A stretch of 64,000 nucleotides of DNA from Aminobacter niigataensis (GTDB lineage: Bacteria; Pseudomonadota; Alphaproteobacteria; Rhizobiales; Rhizobiaceae): positions 62,001 to 126,000 of the forward strand of contig NZ_JACHOT010000003.1 of assembly GCF_014200015.1 (NCBI RefSeq), given 5' to 3'. Each line of letters begins with the position of its first letter. Position 1 is the stretch's first letter. The notes under the pieces are model-generated. The model was given only the letters and a program-made list of their open reading frames with translations. It was not told the origin of the DNA and did no database searches. Made by a program: the position numbers and the translations under genes. Shown here in pieces: positions 27,763-37,750 of this stretch.

Positions 27763-28689
27763 TCAGCGCCAAGGAGACATGCCCGGCAGATCCTTAGTCG
27801 AAATCAGCGCGCGGCAAATGTCTACGAAGCTCTCTGCAGCACGTGTCATGCGCAACCCCTTCAGGCTTGCAATGCCGAGAACCATAAGGGGATAATCGCC
27901 CTGCAGCCGTACATAGGACAAGCCTTTGCCAGTGAGGGCAACCATACTGATTGGCCTCGCTGTCGTCAGTGAATAGCCAAAGCCAGAACCTACGAAACTA
28001 CGAACTGTCTCGGGATACTCAAACTTTGCCGCAATGTACGGAGTGAGGCCCTCCATCATGAAAAGCGAGAGAAAATACTCCTTGCTTAGCGGCATATCCA
28101 GCTGAATGAACGGCTTTGCGGCGACTTCAAATAGCGAGATCGATTCTCTCTGCGCAAGCGGATCGTCCGAAGCCAATAGAACGTAGATCGGCAGCTCTGC
28201 CAGCGGCTCGAAGGCGATGTCGTCGGTGAGATGTATGGCATAGGTGAGTGCCAAGTCGATCTCTGCCCGACGCAGCTTCGCCATCAATGTGGCTTCGTCC
28301 TCCTCGCAGACCTGCAGTCTGACTGCCGGGCTTTGAAGCATGAACCTCTTGCAGAGCTCGGGAATGAGCATCGGCGAGAGAGTACGAAACCAGCCAACAT
28401 TCAGGGGGCCAGAAGCAGACTGAGTCACTTCGTCGGCAATGCCATGAATATTCTCGGCCTGCTGCAGAAGTGCCTTGGCGGCATGCAAAAAGCGTTGACC
28501 TGCCGGCGTCAGGGACAATCCCTGCGCATGATGGCGGACGAAGAGTTGGAGGCCAAACTCGGCTTCGAGCTGAGAGATGGCAGCCGAAATAGCTGGCTGG
28601 GAAATGTTGATGCGTTCCGAGGCCAGAGTAACTCCACCCACCTCGCCCGCAGCCACGAAGTAGGCGAGCTGCCGCAACGTAAACCGCAT
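27763..28689 (-). CDS. LysR-family transcriptional regulator (likely controls the TRAP/dehydratase genes)
   Basis: 308 residues from MRFTLRQLAYFVAAGEVGGV. The winged helix-turn-helix is TLASERINISQPAISAAISQ, followed by a linker helix and the LysR substrate domain starting around residue 90 (GPLNVGWFRTLSPMLIPEL). The 343-residue reading from an upstream codon was rejected as the extra tail is unlike the family. It is downstream of, and on the same strand as, the TRAP genes; regulation of them is inferred. Confidence 0.9.
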   Translation of the reverse strand: MRFTLRQLAYFVAAGEVGGVTLASERINISQPAISAAISQLEAEFGLQLFVRHHAQGLSLTPAGQRFLHAAKALLQQAENIHGIADEVTQSASGPLNVGWFRTLSPMLIPELCKRFMLQSPAVRLQVCEEDEATLMAKLRRAEIDLALTYAIHLTDDIAFEPLAELPIYVLLASDDPLAQRESISLFEVAAKPFIQLDMPLSKEYFLSLFMMEGLTPYIAAKFEYPETVRSFVGSGFGYSLTTARPISMVALTGKGLSYVRLQGDYPLMVLGIASLKGLRMTRAAESFVDICRALISTKDLPGMSPWR

Positions 28690-28747
28690 CGAAAAGGTAC
28701 GTAAATCGAGATCGTTCACAAGGCCCTGAGCTAGGTTGGTATTCAAG

Positions 28748-29065
28748 CTAGGTATTCCTCGCGGCGCCGGTTGGACGATTGCGTAAGAAACCATCGCGGA
28801 CGATGGCGGCTGTGAATTTTACTGTCAAGGCGTCGGCGCCCTTACAGATCGCGGCACTCCATAGGACGGCGCGACCGACGGGTTGATCCCGCGCGACACG
28901 TAAGCGTCCAGTTGCGGCTCCCACAACTTCCACCTGGTGAGTTCGCCGACCGATAGGATCAGCTTCGGCTCCCGGCAGGACCGGAAAAGGGTCCGATCGG
29001 TCCCTTTTCCATGTCAGTGGCATACCCGTTCGGGCACTATCGACAACAGTGCCGTGGAAGCTCAC
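28748..29065 (-). CDS. Doubtful ORF between TRAP permease and LysR gene
   Basis: 105 residues from a GTG with a GAGG ribosome site about 6 bp before it, starting 21 bp after the dctM stop. The sequence (VSFHGTVVDSARTG, later VEVVGAATGRLRVARD) shows no recognised domain and is arginine-rich, so it could be a decayed gene or chance frame. Included because the spacing and ribosome site would fit an operon gene. Confidence 0.25.
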   Translation of the reverse strand: MSFHGTVVDSARTGMPLTWKRDRSDPFPVLPGAEADPIGRRTHQVEVVGAATGRLRVARDQPVGRAVLWSAAICKGADALTVKFTAAIVRDGFLRNRPTGAARNT

Positions 29066-29086
29066 GGCTCTGCCTCATCAGTCTGA

Positions 29087-30367
29087 CTAGTCCGCCATCA
29101 AGTTCGGAAACCACGTCGCCAGCTCCGGAACCGCCATCAAAAGCACCGTGAACAACAATGTCACTATGAAGAATGGCATGTTGGCCCGGAACACCTCGAT
29201 CTGATCACACTTGGCTATGCGACCGGCGATCATGAGCGACATGGCGACCGGCGGTGTCACCTGTCCGATGACAACGGCCATGACCATCAGCACGCCGAAA
29301 TGCACGAGGTCGATTTCGAAGGCAATAAGCGTCGGCAGTAGAATTGGCACCAGGACCGGGATCAACGGATCGAGAAACATGCCTGCAATGATCGCTACGA
29401 CCATCAGCGCGCAAAGGCGCATGAAGGTGCTGTCGCCGATGGGCAGGACATCGATCAGCGATGCCAGGGCTGCCGGTACATGCGCGGCCGACAGCACCGA
29501 ACCCAAGGCCGCCGACAAGCTGACGATGAGAAGCAGCTCACCCGAAAGCTGAACACCAGCCACGGTTGCCCGGTAGAGGCCCTTCCAGTCAAGCGAGCGA
29601 TAAACGAACAGCGACAGGAATGCAGCGTAGACCGCACCGAAAGCGCCGGCTTCAGAAGGTGTGAAAATGCCGAGTACCAATCCGCCAACGATGATGCCCG
29701 GCATGCCGAAGGCAAGGCTGGCCGCGAGTGCCGTGCGCCAGAACTCGGCAAAGGAAAATCGGCCGAACGTCGGATAGCCGTTCTTGCGCGCGAGATAGCC
29801 GACGGCGATCATGAAACATGCCCCAAGGAGCAGACCCGGGATAAGCCCGGCCAAAAATAGTGCACCTAGCGAGGTACCGGTAACGGCTGCATACAGGATT
29901 GCAGGTGAACTTGGCGGGATCAGAGGCCCCACACCGGCCGACGAGGCGCTGACAGCCGCAGCAAATGGCGCGCTGTATCCTTCCTTTTTCATCTCAGGGA
30001 TGAGGATCGAGGCACTCCCGGCAAGGTCGGCCGTGGAAGAACCGACCATGCCGCCGAAGAAGATGCTGGTCAGCACGTCGACTTGTGCCAGGCCGCCTTT
30101 CATCCAGCCGACCAGCGATCGGGCAAAATTGAACAGTTTGCCGGATATTCCGCCGGCGTTCATGTAGATGCCGCCAAGCACGAAGAGCGGGAACGAAATG
30201 AGCGTATAACTGCTCATGCCGGCGACCATGTTCTGTGGCAGAACCAGTCCCCACTGATTGCCGAGGAAAAGGCTGATGCTGACCGCGATCATCAGCGCGG
30301 CGATCATGGGGACACCCGCGACGAGAAAGCCGACGAGCGAGACGATACCGATGGAAGCGCCGATCAT
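29087..30367 (-). CDS. dctM: TRAP transporter large permease, DctM subunit
   Basis: Sodium-coupled large permease of a TRAP carboxylate importer. 426 residues, about twelve membrane segments. Typical DctM blocks are FVLGGIYMNAGGISGKLFNF, GSSTADLAGSASILIPEM and GPLIPPSSPAILYAAVTGTS. ATG at 30367 follows GGAGG; its first base overlaps the dctQ stop (TGATG), so the two are coupled. Substrate binding is set by the adjacent DctP. Confidence 0.95.
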   Translation of the reverse strand: MIGASIGIVSLVGFLVAGVPMIAALMIAVSISLFLGNQWGLVLPQNMVAGMSSYTLISFPLFVLGGIYMNAGGISGKLFNFARSLVGWMKGGLAQVDVLTSIFFGGMVGSSTADLAGSASILIPEMKKEGYSAPFAAAVSASSAGVGPLIPPSSPAILYAAVTGTSLGALFLAGLIPGLLLGACFMIAVGYLARKNGYPTFGRFSFAEFWRTALAASLAFGMPGIIVGGLVLGIFTPSEAGAFGAVYAAFLSLFVYRSLDWKGLYRATVAGVQLSGELLLIVSLSAALGSVLSAAHVPAALASLIDVLPIGDSTFMRLCALMVVAIIAGMFLDPLIPVLVPILLPTLIAFEIDLVHFGVLMVMAVVIGQVTPPVAMSLMIAGRIAKCDQIEVFRANMPFFIVTLLFTVLLMAVPELATWFPNLMAD

Positions 30368-30972
30368 CACAGTCCTCCGGCAGTCACGGGATGTTGCGCG
30401 TCGATCTCCTTATCGTCATCGCCGCGGCGGAAATGACTTACCGCTTCAGCGAGGAAGGCCAGACAGACAAGTCCTGCCCCGATAAACATGGCGGAGGTGA
30501 ACCAGCCTGCCGACATGTCCAGATAGACGGAGCGATCCGAACCGAAGAGCAACAGATAGTTGAAGGACATTATGGTCAGGTAGCCGAAGGCTGCCGTGGA
30601 GGCGAGTTCCGTCACGATCCGCAGCAAGCGGCGCGAGCGTGGCGCCAGACGGTCCACCAGAGAGCCGATGCGGATGATCTCGCGCCGACGTACCGACAGG
30701 AACATGCCCAGCATCGCCAGCCACGGCACCAGAGCTATCACGACTTCATCGGCCCAGATGATGCCGAAATTGAACGTGTAGCGCAGGGCCGCATTGGCGA
30801 AAACCAGAAGCGTGATGGCGAGGAGCACGACAACGCCGAAAAACTCCACGACGCTGTTTATCCATTTGTCGATACCGGTTTCGTCCACCGTAGTTGAAAG
30901 TTCTGCCTCGATCGACGCCTTGGTTATCGCGCGGGCGAGGTCGTCAGGCGCTCCGCCATCTCGAACGGTCAT
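30367..30972 (-). CDS. dctQ: TRAP transporter small permease, DctQ subunit
   Basis: 201 residues with four membrane helices and long hydrophilic ends. The DctQ pattern is visible in VVLLAITLLVFANAALRYTF, the conserved WADEVVIALVPWLAMLG and the FLSVRRREIIRIGSLVDRL loop. It pairs with the large permease downstream. There are 93 bp between it and the binding protein gene. Confidence 0.92.
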   Translation of the reverse strand: MTVRDGGAPDDLARAITKASIEAELSTTVDETGIDKWINSVVEFFGVVVLLAITLLVFANAALRYTFNFGIIWADEVVIALVPWLAMLGMFLSVRRREIIRIGSLVDRLAPRSRRLLRIVTELASTAAFGYLTIMSFNYLLLFGSDRSVYLDMSAGWFTSAMFIGAGLVCLAFLAEAVSHFRRGDDDKEIDAQHPVTAGGL

Positions 30973-31065
30973 GAAAAATTCTCCTGATTCATTTGCAGTG
31001 CCCTGGCGGTGGCCGCCTTGAACAATTGGAGCGCGTGGGCATCCGACCCACGCGCTCCGATCGCA

Positions 31066-32064
31066 TCACTTGGAGGCGGCAGCCTCAAGCACGGCCTTGG
31101 TGAACTCCGCGCCGGCAATGCCCTCCACCGAGGCGTAGATCGCCGCCGATTTGGCCTGGAAGGCGGAACGATCGATCTCGTTGATCGAGATCTTGCCTCC
31201 AGCCTTCAGCTTGTCGAGCAGCTCCTGGTCCTTCTGCTCGCCGAGCTTGCGCGAATCGACTGCAGCCGCCAGGGCCGCCTCCTTCACCACAGCCTTCTGC
31301 TCGTCGCTCAAGCTGTCGAACCTGGCGCCGTTCATCACGAGAGTCACAGGTGTGTAGACGTGATTGGAGAGCGACAGATAGGACTGCACCTCGTGCATCG
31401 AACTGGTAACAATATTGTTCAGCGGGTTTTCCTGGCCGTCGATCGTGCCGCTCTGAAGCGCAAGATAAATCTCGCCATAGTTCATCGTCATCGGGTTTGC
31501 GCCAAGCGTCTTGAACATGAGCATCCGCGACGGGCTTCCCGGCACCCGCAACTTAATGCCTTGCAGATCTTCCGGCTTGGTGATCGGGCGCACATTGTTG
31601 GTGATCTGCCTGAAACCCATTTCGCCGAAGGCCAGGACCTCCACGCCGATCTTTTCTCGCATCGACTGGCGAAGCTTTTCGCCAATCTCGCCATCGACCA
31701 TACGCGCGACGTCGGTGCGATCGCCGAACAGGAAAGGTAGATCGAACACGGCCCAGGACGGATCAAGTTGCACCGCGTCGGAGGTCAAAGTGGTGATGTC
31801 GATCTGGCCGGTGCGGATCTGCTGTTGATGGACATCCTCGTCACCCAGCGCCGCACTGTGATGAAAGTCACTCTTGAAGTCATCGCCCAACTTGGCCTTG
31901 AGCTTGTCGGCCATGTCCTGCAACATGATCGTGTCCATGGTGGTGACCGGCGAAGGGCTGGACATCTTCAGCGTCAGCGTCTCAGCGCTGGCCGGCGCCT
32001 CAAGCAAGGCTGCTCCCAACAAGAGCAGACCGCCTCCGGCGATACGTTTGACAGTATCAAGCAT
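31066..32064 (-). CDS. dctP: TRAP transporter solute-binding protein, DctP family
   Basis: Periplasmic receptor. 332 residues, signal peptide MLDTVKRIAGGGLLLLGAAL with cleavage after ASA near residue 27. DctP blocks include FHHSAALGDEDVHQQQIRTG, the carboxylate-contact region LQGIKLRVPGSPSRMLMFKT and the signature SGTIDGQENPLNNI. The family arginine that binds substrate carboxylates sits in KLRVPGS. Neighbouring enolase-superfamily gene suggests a sugar acid or related hydroxy acid as substrate. Confidence 0.94.
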   Translation of the reverse strand: MLDTVKRIAGGGLLLLGAALLEAPASAETLTLKMSSPSPVTTMDTIMLQDMADKLKAKLGDDFKSDFHHSAALGDEDVHQQQIRTGQIDITTLTSDAVQLDPSWAVFDLPFLFGDRTDVARMVDGEIGEKLRQSMREKIGVEVLAFGEMGFRQITNNVRPITKPEDLQGIKLRVPGSPSRMLMFKTLGANPMTMNYGEIYLALQSGTIDGQENPLNNIVTSSMHEVQSYLSLSNHVYTPVTLVMNGARFDSLSDEQKAVVKEAALAAAVDSRKLGEQKDQELLDKLKAGGKISINEIDRSAFQAKSAAIYASVEGIAGAEFTKAVLEAAASK

Positions 32065-32098
32065 TTTAGTTCCCTCTCTTTTTTGTTTCTTGAAATGT

Positions 32099-33199
32099 CT
32101 AAAGGTACTTCTGAACGAGCGTCTCCTTGAGCCGTTCCCGGTGGAGTGTGACGCCAAAGCCGGGCGCATTTGGAATAGCGACCCGACCGTTCTCCGCCTT
32201 GGGCGGATTGATGAACATCTGTTCTTCGACCTGCTCTGACCCGAGGTGAATTTCGGCCAGCGTGCCGTTTCGGAAGCCCGCGACGTGATGCAGGCACCAG
32301 ATTCCGCCACCGCCGGCGTCGGACAAAGGCTTGTTGTAGGCCTGGGCGAGATGAGCGACCCTGCGGGTCTCCGTCATGCCGCCGTTGTACATGCTGTTGG
32401 GCATGAAAATGTCGATCGCATCATGCTCCACCCACTCCCGGAACCGGAGCACATGGCCGTCCATCTGGCCGGCCGAAAACGGGATCGTCGTGCGCTTGCG
32501 CAGCATGCCGAGGTCACGCGCATCGACGCGGCGCAGAGGGTCCTCGAACCAGGCGATGTTGTAGTCCTGTATCATCGGGCACAGGCGCATCGCATTCTCG
32601 GCGTTGAGGCTCTCATTGGCGTCAACTGCGAGCATGATGTCCTCGCCGATCGCCTCGCGCACCATGCGAACACGCCGGGCGTCCTCGACCACGCCGGCCT
32701 TCGACCCGACGAGCATCTTGAGCCGCGTATGCCCCTTGCCGATCAGGCGACGTGCCATCTCGATCAATTCGTCTGTGCTGTAGGCGAGGAAACCGTAGGT
32801 CACGTATGCGTCAGCGTAGTCCTTGTGCCCGCCCAGCAGCTGCGCGACCGTGCGGCCGCTCTGCTTGCCGATAAGGTCCCACAGCGCCAGGTCGACGCAA
32901 GACAGCGCGGAAAGATTGATGCCTGTCATCTGACCGCGCTCCGAAAGGATCGGCTGGAGACGAGCATGGATCAGTTCGAGATCGCGCGGGTCCATGCCCA
33001 TGATGGCCGGGGCGATGTGGTGCGCGACGATACCGGCCACGCCGTGCCAGAGAAACCGCGACGCCATGCCGAAGCCTACATGCCCGTCGTCGGTCTCGAT
33101 CTCGCAGATTATGCGATAGTCATCCTCGATGGGCTTATTGATGATCGGGATGAAGTTCTTGAAAGCATGGATGCTGACGCGGATATCCTTGATTTTCAT
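32099..33199 (-). CDS. Mandelate racemase/muconate-lactonising (enolase superfamily) enzyme, probable acid-sugar dehydratase
   Basis: 366 residues from MKIKDIRVSIHAFKNF. N-terminal capping domain, then a TIM barrel with the catalytic-lysine region HTRLKMLVGSKAG, metal ligands in LAVDANES (Asp) and AWFEDP (Glu). The third metal-ligand position reads PFSAGQMDG, where a Glu is usual, so the metal site is atypical. Later SMYNGGMTETRRVA and GGGIWCLHHVAGF provide the acid/base histidine region. It is first in the TRAP operon, 34 bp before dctP. Reaction inferred as dehydration or racemisation of an imported acid. Confidence 0.85.
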   Translation of the reverse strand: MKIKDIRVSIHAFKNFIPIINKPIEDDYRIICEIETDDGHVGFGMASRFLWHGVAGIVAHHIAPAIMGMDPRDLELIHARLQPILSERGQMTGINLSALSCVDLALWDLIGKQSGRTVAQLLGGHKDYADAYVTYGFLAYSTDELIEMARRLIGKGHTRLKMLVGSKAGVVEDARRVRMVREAIGEDIMLAVDANESLNAENAMRLCPMIQDYNIAWFEDPLRRVDARDLGMLRKRTTIPFSAGQMDGHVLRFREWVEHDAIDIFMPNSMYNGGMTETRRVAHLAQAYNKPLSDAGGGGIWCLHHVAGFRNGTLAEIHLGSEQVEEQMFINPPKAENGRVAIPNAPGFGVTLHRERLKETLVQKYL

Positions 33200-33973
33200 G
33201 CCTGTTGCATACTCTCGTTGGTATGGACTTCGCAGCACCTTAAGGCGCGCAAAGTCACAATGGGTTTCGACCGCGGTCGTTCAGCAGAACGGTTGATTTG
33301 ATATTTCGATGTATAAGGAAAGAACGGAGAAGATCTCGAATTCCAGAAATAAAAACTGATAATGCTTCTTTCATCTTGATGTCAGAAGACCCATCTCATT
33401 CAATGTTTTTATTCAGATAAACAATATAATCTTCGGACGTATTTACAAATTTGTAATTCCGATACCTTGGTTCCGAGAAACCGAGCTTGATGCCGCGCAT
33501 CAAGTCAGTCTCCCCGGAATGAGCCGAAGCAAGACTTCAGACCCTTATGAGCGAAGCCGGGTCGGCCCTGCTTTCCGTCGACCGTTGATCGTTGCGCGCT
33601 GCCGCCGCAACATCGTCGGCGGGCAGGACCTCCCGGCCCATGCCAGGGCCAGATGCACGGCGCTCGAGAGATGCGCACAGCTGAAGGCGAAGACCGGTAT
33701 CACAAGGGTTGAGATCGCGGACAGGGCCGGATGCCTGGGAAATTCGCCTGCTCCTCGCATGCAGACAAACGGATGCCCGATTGACGGGCGCACCTAGGAG
33801 AAATCAACGGCAAATCCTCGCATCTCAAAGATGAGAGGCGGCTCTTCTCCGGCAACAAAGTCTAACTTATTGCCCGTCTTCCTATCGAAGAGACGCAATC
33901 TGTCAGTCGTAAAATCAACGCAAGTGAGGCAGACCCAGCTAGATGCCAAGCGACATGAGGTTTTCCACTTGTG
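33200..33973. other. 774-base intergenic region with palindromes and AT-rich core
   Basis: No credible gene. It contains an inverted repeat CATAC-N8-GTATG at 33208-33225 just upstream of the dehydratase, an AT-rich section 33300-33470 with a 14-bp palindrome ttacaaatttgtaa at 33443-33456, and a hairpin cttgatg/catcaag at 33486-33504. A 9-bp hairpin with one mismatch at 33816-33838 may be a weak terminator for the peptide operon. Two antisense frames at 33519-33797 look random. It must contain the promoter of the dehydratase-TRAP operon. Confidence 0.5.
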
Positions 33974-35659
33974 TCAACGAGTGGTGCAATCCGCCTCGTC
34001 ATCAACAGCCTTCAAGTTCAGCGCCGCGCCGATCAGCGTTCTCGTGTAAGGCTCGCATGGTTTTTCGAAGATGGCCTGTGTCGTGCCTTCCTCAACGATG
34101 CGGCCGCGTTTCATGACCACTACATAATCGGAAATCGCCCGGATCACCGACAGATCGTGGCTGATGAAGACATAGGACAGGCCATGGGTCAGCTGGAGCG
34201 TGCGCAGCAGTTCGATCACCTGGCCCTGAACGGATCGGTCAAGCGCCGAGGTCGGTTCGTCGAGAATGACAACGCTAGGCTTTATGATCATGGCCCTGGC
34301 AATGGCGAGGCGCTGGCGCTGGCCGCCGGAGAATTCATGCGGATAGCGGTTGCGCGCCGTCGGATCGAGCCCGACCTCGGCAAGTGCCAGTATGGCACGC
34401 CTGTCGCGTTCCGCCTTGTCGAGGGAGGGTTCGTGGATGCGCAAGCCCTCGGTGATGATTTCACCGACCGTGAGGCGTGGCGAAAGCGAGCCATAGGGGT
34501 CCTGAAACACCAATTGCAGTCGGCGGCGAAGCGGGCGCATCGCGGCCTTGTCAAAATTGGAAATATCCTGATCGTCGAAGCGATAAACGCCGGTACTAGG
34601 CACAAGGCGCAGCAAAGCGCGCCCCAGCGTCGACTTGCCAGAGCCGGATTCGCCGACGATGCCGATGGTCTGGCCCTGACGCAGTTGCAGGGAGATGTGG
34701 TCGACGGCCCGCAGAATGGGATTGAATTTGGGGCTGGAAAAACGGCGGCGGCGGCCGAAGTCGACGACCACGTCCTTGGCTTCCAGAATGACCGGCGCAG
34801 AAGCTGACGGAGCCTCCTTACGGCCGCTCGGTTCAGCGTCTAGCAGCATTCTCGTGTAGTCGGCCTGCGGGCGCTCGAAGATATCGCTCCTTGAGCCTTG
34901 TTCGACCACTTCGCCGTTGCGCATCACCATGACGCGCTCGGCGAAATGGCGGACGACGCCGAGATCGTGGGTGATCAGCACGATGGCCATGCCGAAGCGG
35001 CGTTGAAGCGAACCAAGCAGTTCCAGTATCTGTGCCTGAATGGTTACGTCGAGCGCGGTGGTCGGCTCGTCCGCGATCAGCAGATCGGGTTCGTTGGCCA
35101 GCGCCATGGCGATCATGACGCGCTGGCGCTGGCCACCCGACATCTCATGCGGATAGCTGTCGATGCGCCGTTCCGGCTCGGGAATTCCGACCAGTTCCAG
35201 CAGTTCGAGCACCTGCTTGCGAGCCGCCGAAAAACTGCAGCCGCGGTGGTATACGATAGGTTCTGCAATCTGCCGCCCGATTGTATAGAGCGGATCCAGC
35301 GAGGTCATCGGCTCCTGGAAGATCATGGAAATGCGCGCGCCACGCACCTTGTTGAGTTCGGCCTCGCTCGCGCCAATCAGCTCGCGGCCGCGATACCGGG
35401 CTGACCCGCTGACGCGGCCATTGGCGGCGAGAAGTCCCATGATGCCCATCATGCTCTGGCTCTTGCCTGAACCGGATTCGCCCACCACGGCCAGCGTTTC
35501 TCCGGCGCGCACGTCGAGGTCAATACCCTTGACCGCTGAAACCGTCCCGTCCGGCGTAGTGAAATTTACGGTTAGGCCGCGCACGCTCAGCACCATGTCG
35601 GGGACTTCGGCCATTTCGACGCTGTTGGCGCGGGTATCGGTGATGGTGGAGTTCATCAT
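33974..35659 (-). CDS. Fused peptide ABC transporter ATPase (DppD-DppF type)
   Basis: 561 residues with two complete ABC domains. Domain 1 has Walker [17 protein letters not shown], signature [16 protein letters not shown] and Walker [14 protein letters not shown]; domain 2 has [32 protein letters not shown] and [13 protein letters not shown]. The oligopeptide C-terminal extension follows each (e.g. [13 protein letters not shown]). In E. coli these are separate proteins; the fusion is common in rhizobial Yej-like importers. Start at 35659, one base after the DppC stop. Confidence 0.95.
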   Translation of the reverse strand: MMNSTITDTRANSVEMAEVPDMVLSVRGLTVNFTTPDGTVSAVKGIDLDVRAGETLAVVGESGSGKSQSMMGIMGLLAANGRVSGSARYRGRELIGASEAELNKVRGARISMIFQEPMTSLDPLYTIGRQIAEPIVYHRGCSFSAARKQVLELLELVGIPEPERRIDSYPHEMSGGQRQRVMIAMALANEPDLLIADEPTTALDVTIQAQILELLGSLQRRFGMAIVLITHDLGVVRHFAERVMVMRNGEVVEQGSRSDIFERPQADYTRMLLDAEPSGRKEAPSASAPVILEAKDVVVDFGRRRRFSSPKFNPILRAVDHISLQLRQGQTIGIVGESGSGKSTLGRALLRLVPSTGVYRFDDQDISNFDKAAMRPLRRRLQLVFQDPYGSLSPRLTVGEIITEGLRIHEPSLDKAERDRRAILALAEVGLDPTARNRYPHEFSGGQRQRLAIARAMIIKPSVVILDEPTSALDRSVQGQVIELLRTLQLTHGLSYVFISHDLSVIRAISDYVVVMKRGRIVEEGTTQAIFEKPCEPYTRTLIGAALNLKAVDDEADCTTR

Positions 35660-35660
35660 G

Positions 35661-36791
35661 TCAGCGATCCCTGGGATCAAGGGCGTCGCGCAGTCCGTCG
35701 CCAATGAAATTCAACGAAAAAAGCGCTACTACGAAAAATGCGGCAGGAAAAATCAGCAGCCACGGCGCGGACTGCATCGAATTGGCGCCGTCCGAGATCA
35801 GCACGCCCCAACTGGTCAGCGGCGCCTGCACGCCCAATCCCAAGAAAGACAGGAAGCTTTCCAGCAGGATGACCTTGGGTACCACCACCGTCACGAACAC
35901 AATGACCGAGCCGATGGTGTTGGGAATGATATGCCGGCGGATAATTTGCCAGTCGGACAGTCCAAGAGCTTCGGCTGCACCAACAAATTCCCGCCGCTTG
36001 AGCGCCAGCGTCTGGCCGCGCACGATACGCGCCATGTCGAGCCATTCCACCGCGCCGATCGTGATAAAGATCAAGATGAAGCTGCGACCGAAGAACACCA
36101 CCAGCACCACGACAAGGAACACGAAAGGCAGCGAATAAAGGATCTCGATCAGCCTCATCATGACGTTGTCGACACGGCCGCCGAGATAGCCCGAAGTCGC
36201 GCCGTAGAGCACGCCGATGCCGAGCGACACCAGGCTGGCCAGCAAGCCGACGACGATGGATATCTGCCCGCCGAGCATAATGCGGGTCATAAGATCGCGG
36301 CCGTTGGTGTCGGTGCCAAATAGAAAGTACTGCCGGTTGAGCGAGCCAGCCAGCTTCAACGTATTGCCGCCGTCCAGCGTCTCGACAATCCGCGTATCGG
36401 CAAATTCGTCGACCCGGTCAAAGTAGCGGATGGAGCGTGGATCGATAGGGGATGGCGACGTGATCGTCGCGCTGAATTCCTGACCCTCTGTCGAGAACTC
36501 CAGAAGCGTCACCCGGGCACGCTTGACGATGCTTTCCGCCACATCTCGAAGCGTCGAAACGGCTGGCCGCGCCTCGAGACTCGGCGGTATTGCGACATAA
36601 GACGAGTAGACTTGGTCATATTTGTGCGCGACGAAGAACGGTCCGAGGAAAGAAAACAGCGTGATCATCGCCAGCACGACGCAGCTCGCCATCGCGGCAC
36701 GGTTGCGCCGGAAGCGCATGGCCGCCAGCTGGAACAGGCTGCGACCGACGGTCGGCGCGGCCGGTGCGGTTACGGAAACGGCATCAGTCAT
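35661..36791 (-). CDS. Peptide ABC transporter permease, DppC/OppC type with large periplasmic insert
   Basis: 376 residues from MTDAVSVTAPAAPTVGRSLF. After the first helix (AMASCVVLAMITLFSFLGPF) there is a soluble insert of about 100 residues before the remaining five helices, longer than in E. coli DppC. The coupling EAA-like motif FVGAAEALGLSDWQIIRRHI is intact. Its ATG overlaps the DppB stop by 8 bp. Confidence 0.94.
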   Translation of the reverse strand: MTDAVSVTAPAAPTVGRSLFQLAAMRFRRNRAAMASCVVLAMITLFSFLGPFFVAHKYDQVYSSYVAIPPSLEARPAVSTLRDVAESIVKRARVTLLEFSTEGQEFSATITSPSPIDPRSIRYFDRVDEFADTRIVETLDGGNTLKLAGSLNRQYFLFGTDTNGRDLMTRIMLGGQISIVVGLLASLVSLGIGVLYGATSGYLGGRVDNVMMRLIEILYSLPFVFLVVVLVVFFGRSFILIFITIGAVEWLDMARIVRGQTLALKRREFVGAAEALGLSDWQIIRRHIIPNTIGSVIVFVTVVVPKVILLESFLSFLGLGVQAPLTSWGVLISDGANSMQSAPWLLIFPAAFFVVALFSLNFIGDGLRDALDPRDR

Positions 36792-37707
36792 GGCGTACCC
36801 TCGGGTCCAACAGGCCATAGAGAATGTCGACCAGCAGGTTGAAGACAATGACGAGAACGGCGATGAGAATGACGGTACCCATCACCAGCGTGTAGTCGCG
36901 GTTGAGCGCGCCGAGCACGAAGTAGCGGCCGATCCCAGGAACGGAGTATATGGTTTCGACTACCACCGAGCCTGTGAACAAAGCGGCGGCGCTCGGCCCC
37001 ATATAGGACACCACCGGCAACAGCGCGCCGCGCATCGCGTGCATGACAACGACGACCCGTGGCGGCAGGCCATAAGCGCGAGCGGTGCGGACGTGATCGG
37101 CATGAAGCGCCTCGATCATCGAGCCGCGCATCAGACGGGCGTAGACGGCCAATTGCGGCAGGGCCAGCGTGATGACGGGCAGCAGCAGATATCTTGCTGA
37201 TCCGTCACCCCAACCGCCGGCAGGCAGCCAGGCAAGCCCGATGGCGAAAATCAGGGTCAGCACTGGTCCGACGACGAAGTTCGGCACGGTAATGCCGATG
37301 GTCGACACCGACATCACGGCGAAATCGATGAAGCTGTTCTGGCGCAGCGCCGCGATCGTGCCGACGGTGACGCCGCCCAGCAACCCCAGCAGCAACGCCA
37401 TACTGCCCAGTTGCAACGAATAGGGCAGGCCGCTGCCGATCAGTTCGGCAACGGTACTGTCCTTGTAGACATAGCTCGGGCCGAAATCGCCGACCAGCGC
37501 ATTGCGTATGTAATAGACATACTGAAGCCACAACGGCTCGTCGAGGTGGTAGGTCCTCATCAGATTCGCCATGGTCTCGGGCGGCAGCGGCCGTTCCAGC
37601 GAGAACGGACCGCCAGGCGCGAACCGCATCAAGAAGAACGACAGTGTAGCGACGACGAACAATGTCGGAACGGCACTTAACATACGGCGCAGGACGAAGA
37701 AAATCAT
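36784..37707 (-). CDS. Peptide ABC transporter permease, DppB/OppB type
   Basis: 307 residues from MIFFVLRRMLSAVPTLFVVA, an ATG with AGGAG six bases ahead; a TTG two codons earlier is less likely. Six helices, the FAPGGPFSLERPLPPE segment and the coupling motif HVRTARAYGLPPRVVVVMHA of OppB-type permeases. It follows the second binding-protein gene by 43 bp and is coupled to the downstream permease. Confidence 0.95.
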   Translation of the reverse strand: MIFFVLRRMLSAVPTLFVVATLSFFLMRFAPGGPFSLERPLPPETMANLMRTYHLDEPLWLQYVYYIRNALVGDFGPSYVYKDSTVAELIGSGLPYSLQLGSMALLLGLLGGVTVGTIAALRQNSFIDFAVMSVSTIGITVPNFVVGPVLTLIFAIGLAWLPAGGWGDGSARYLLLPVITLALPQLAVYARLMRGSMIEALHADHVRTARAYGLPPRVVVVMHAMRGALLPVVSYMGPSAAALFTGSVVVETIYSVPGIGRYFVLGALNRDYTLVMGTVILIAVLVIVFNLLVDILYGLLDPRVRHD

Positions 37708-37750
37708 CCGCAACTCCTATCCATCGCCTTCTTGAAGCGGCTACCGGTTT

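Noticed and set aside
27508-27972. 154-codon plus-strand frame after the tRNA
   Set aside because: It overlaps the 3' end of the LysR gene on the opposite strand and has no domain or ribosome site.
33519-33797. Overlapping 82- and 92-codon frames on both strands
   Set aside because: No homology, no convincing ribosome site and mutually antisense; treated as intergenic.
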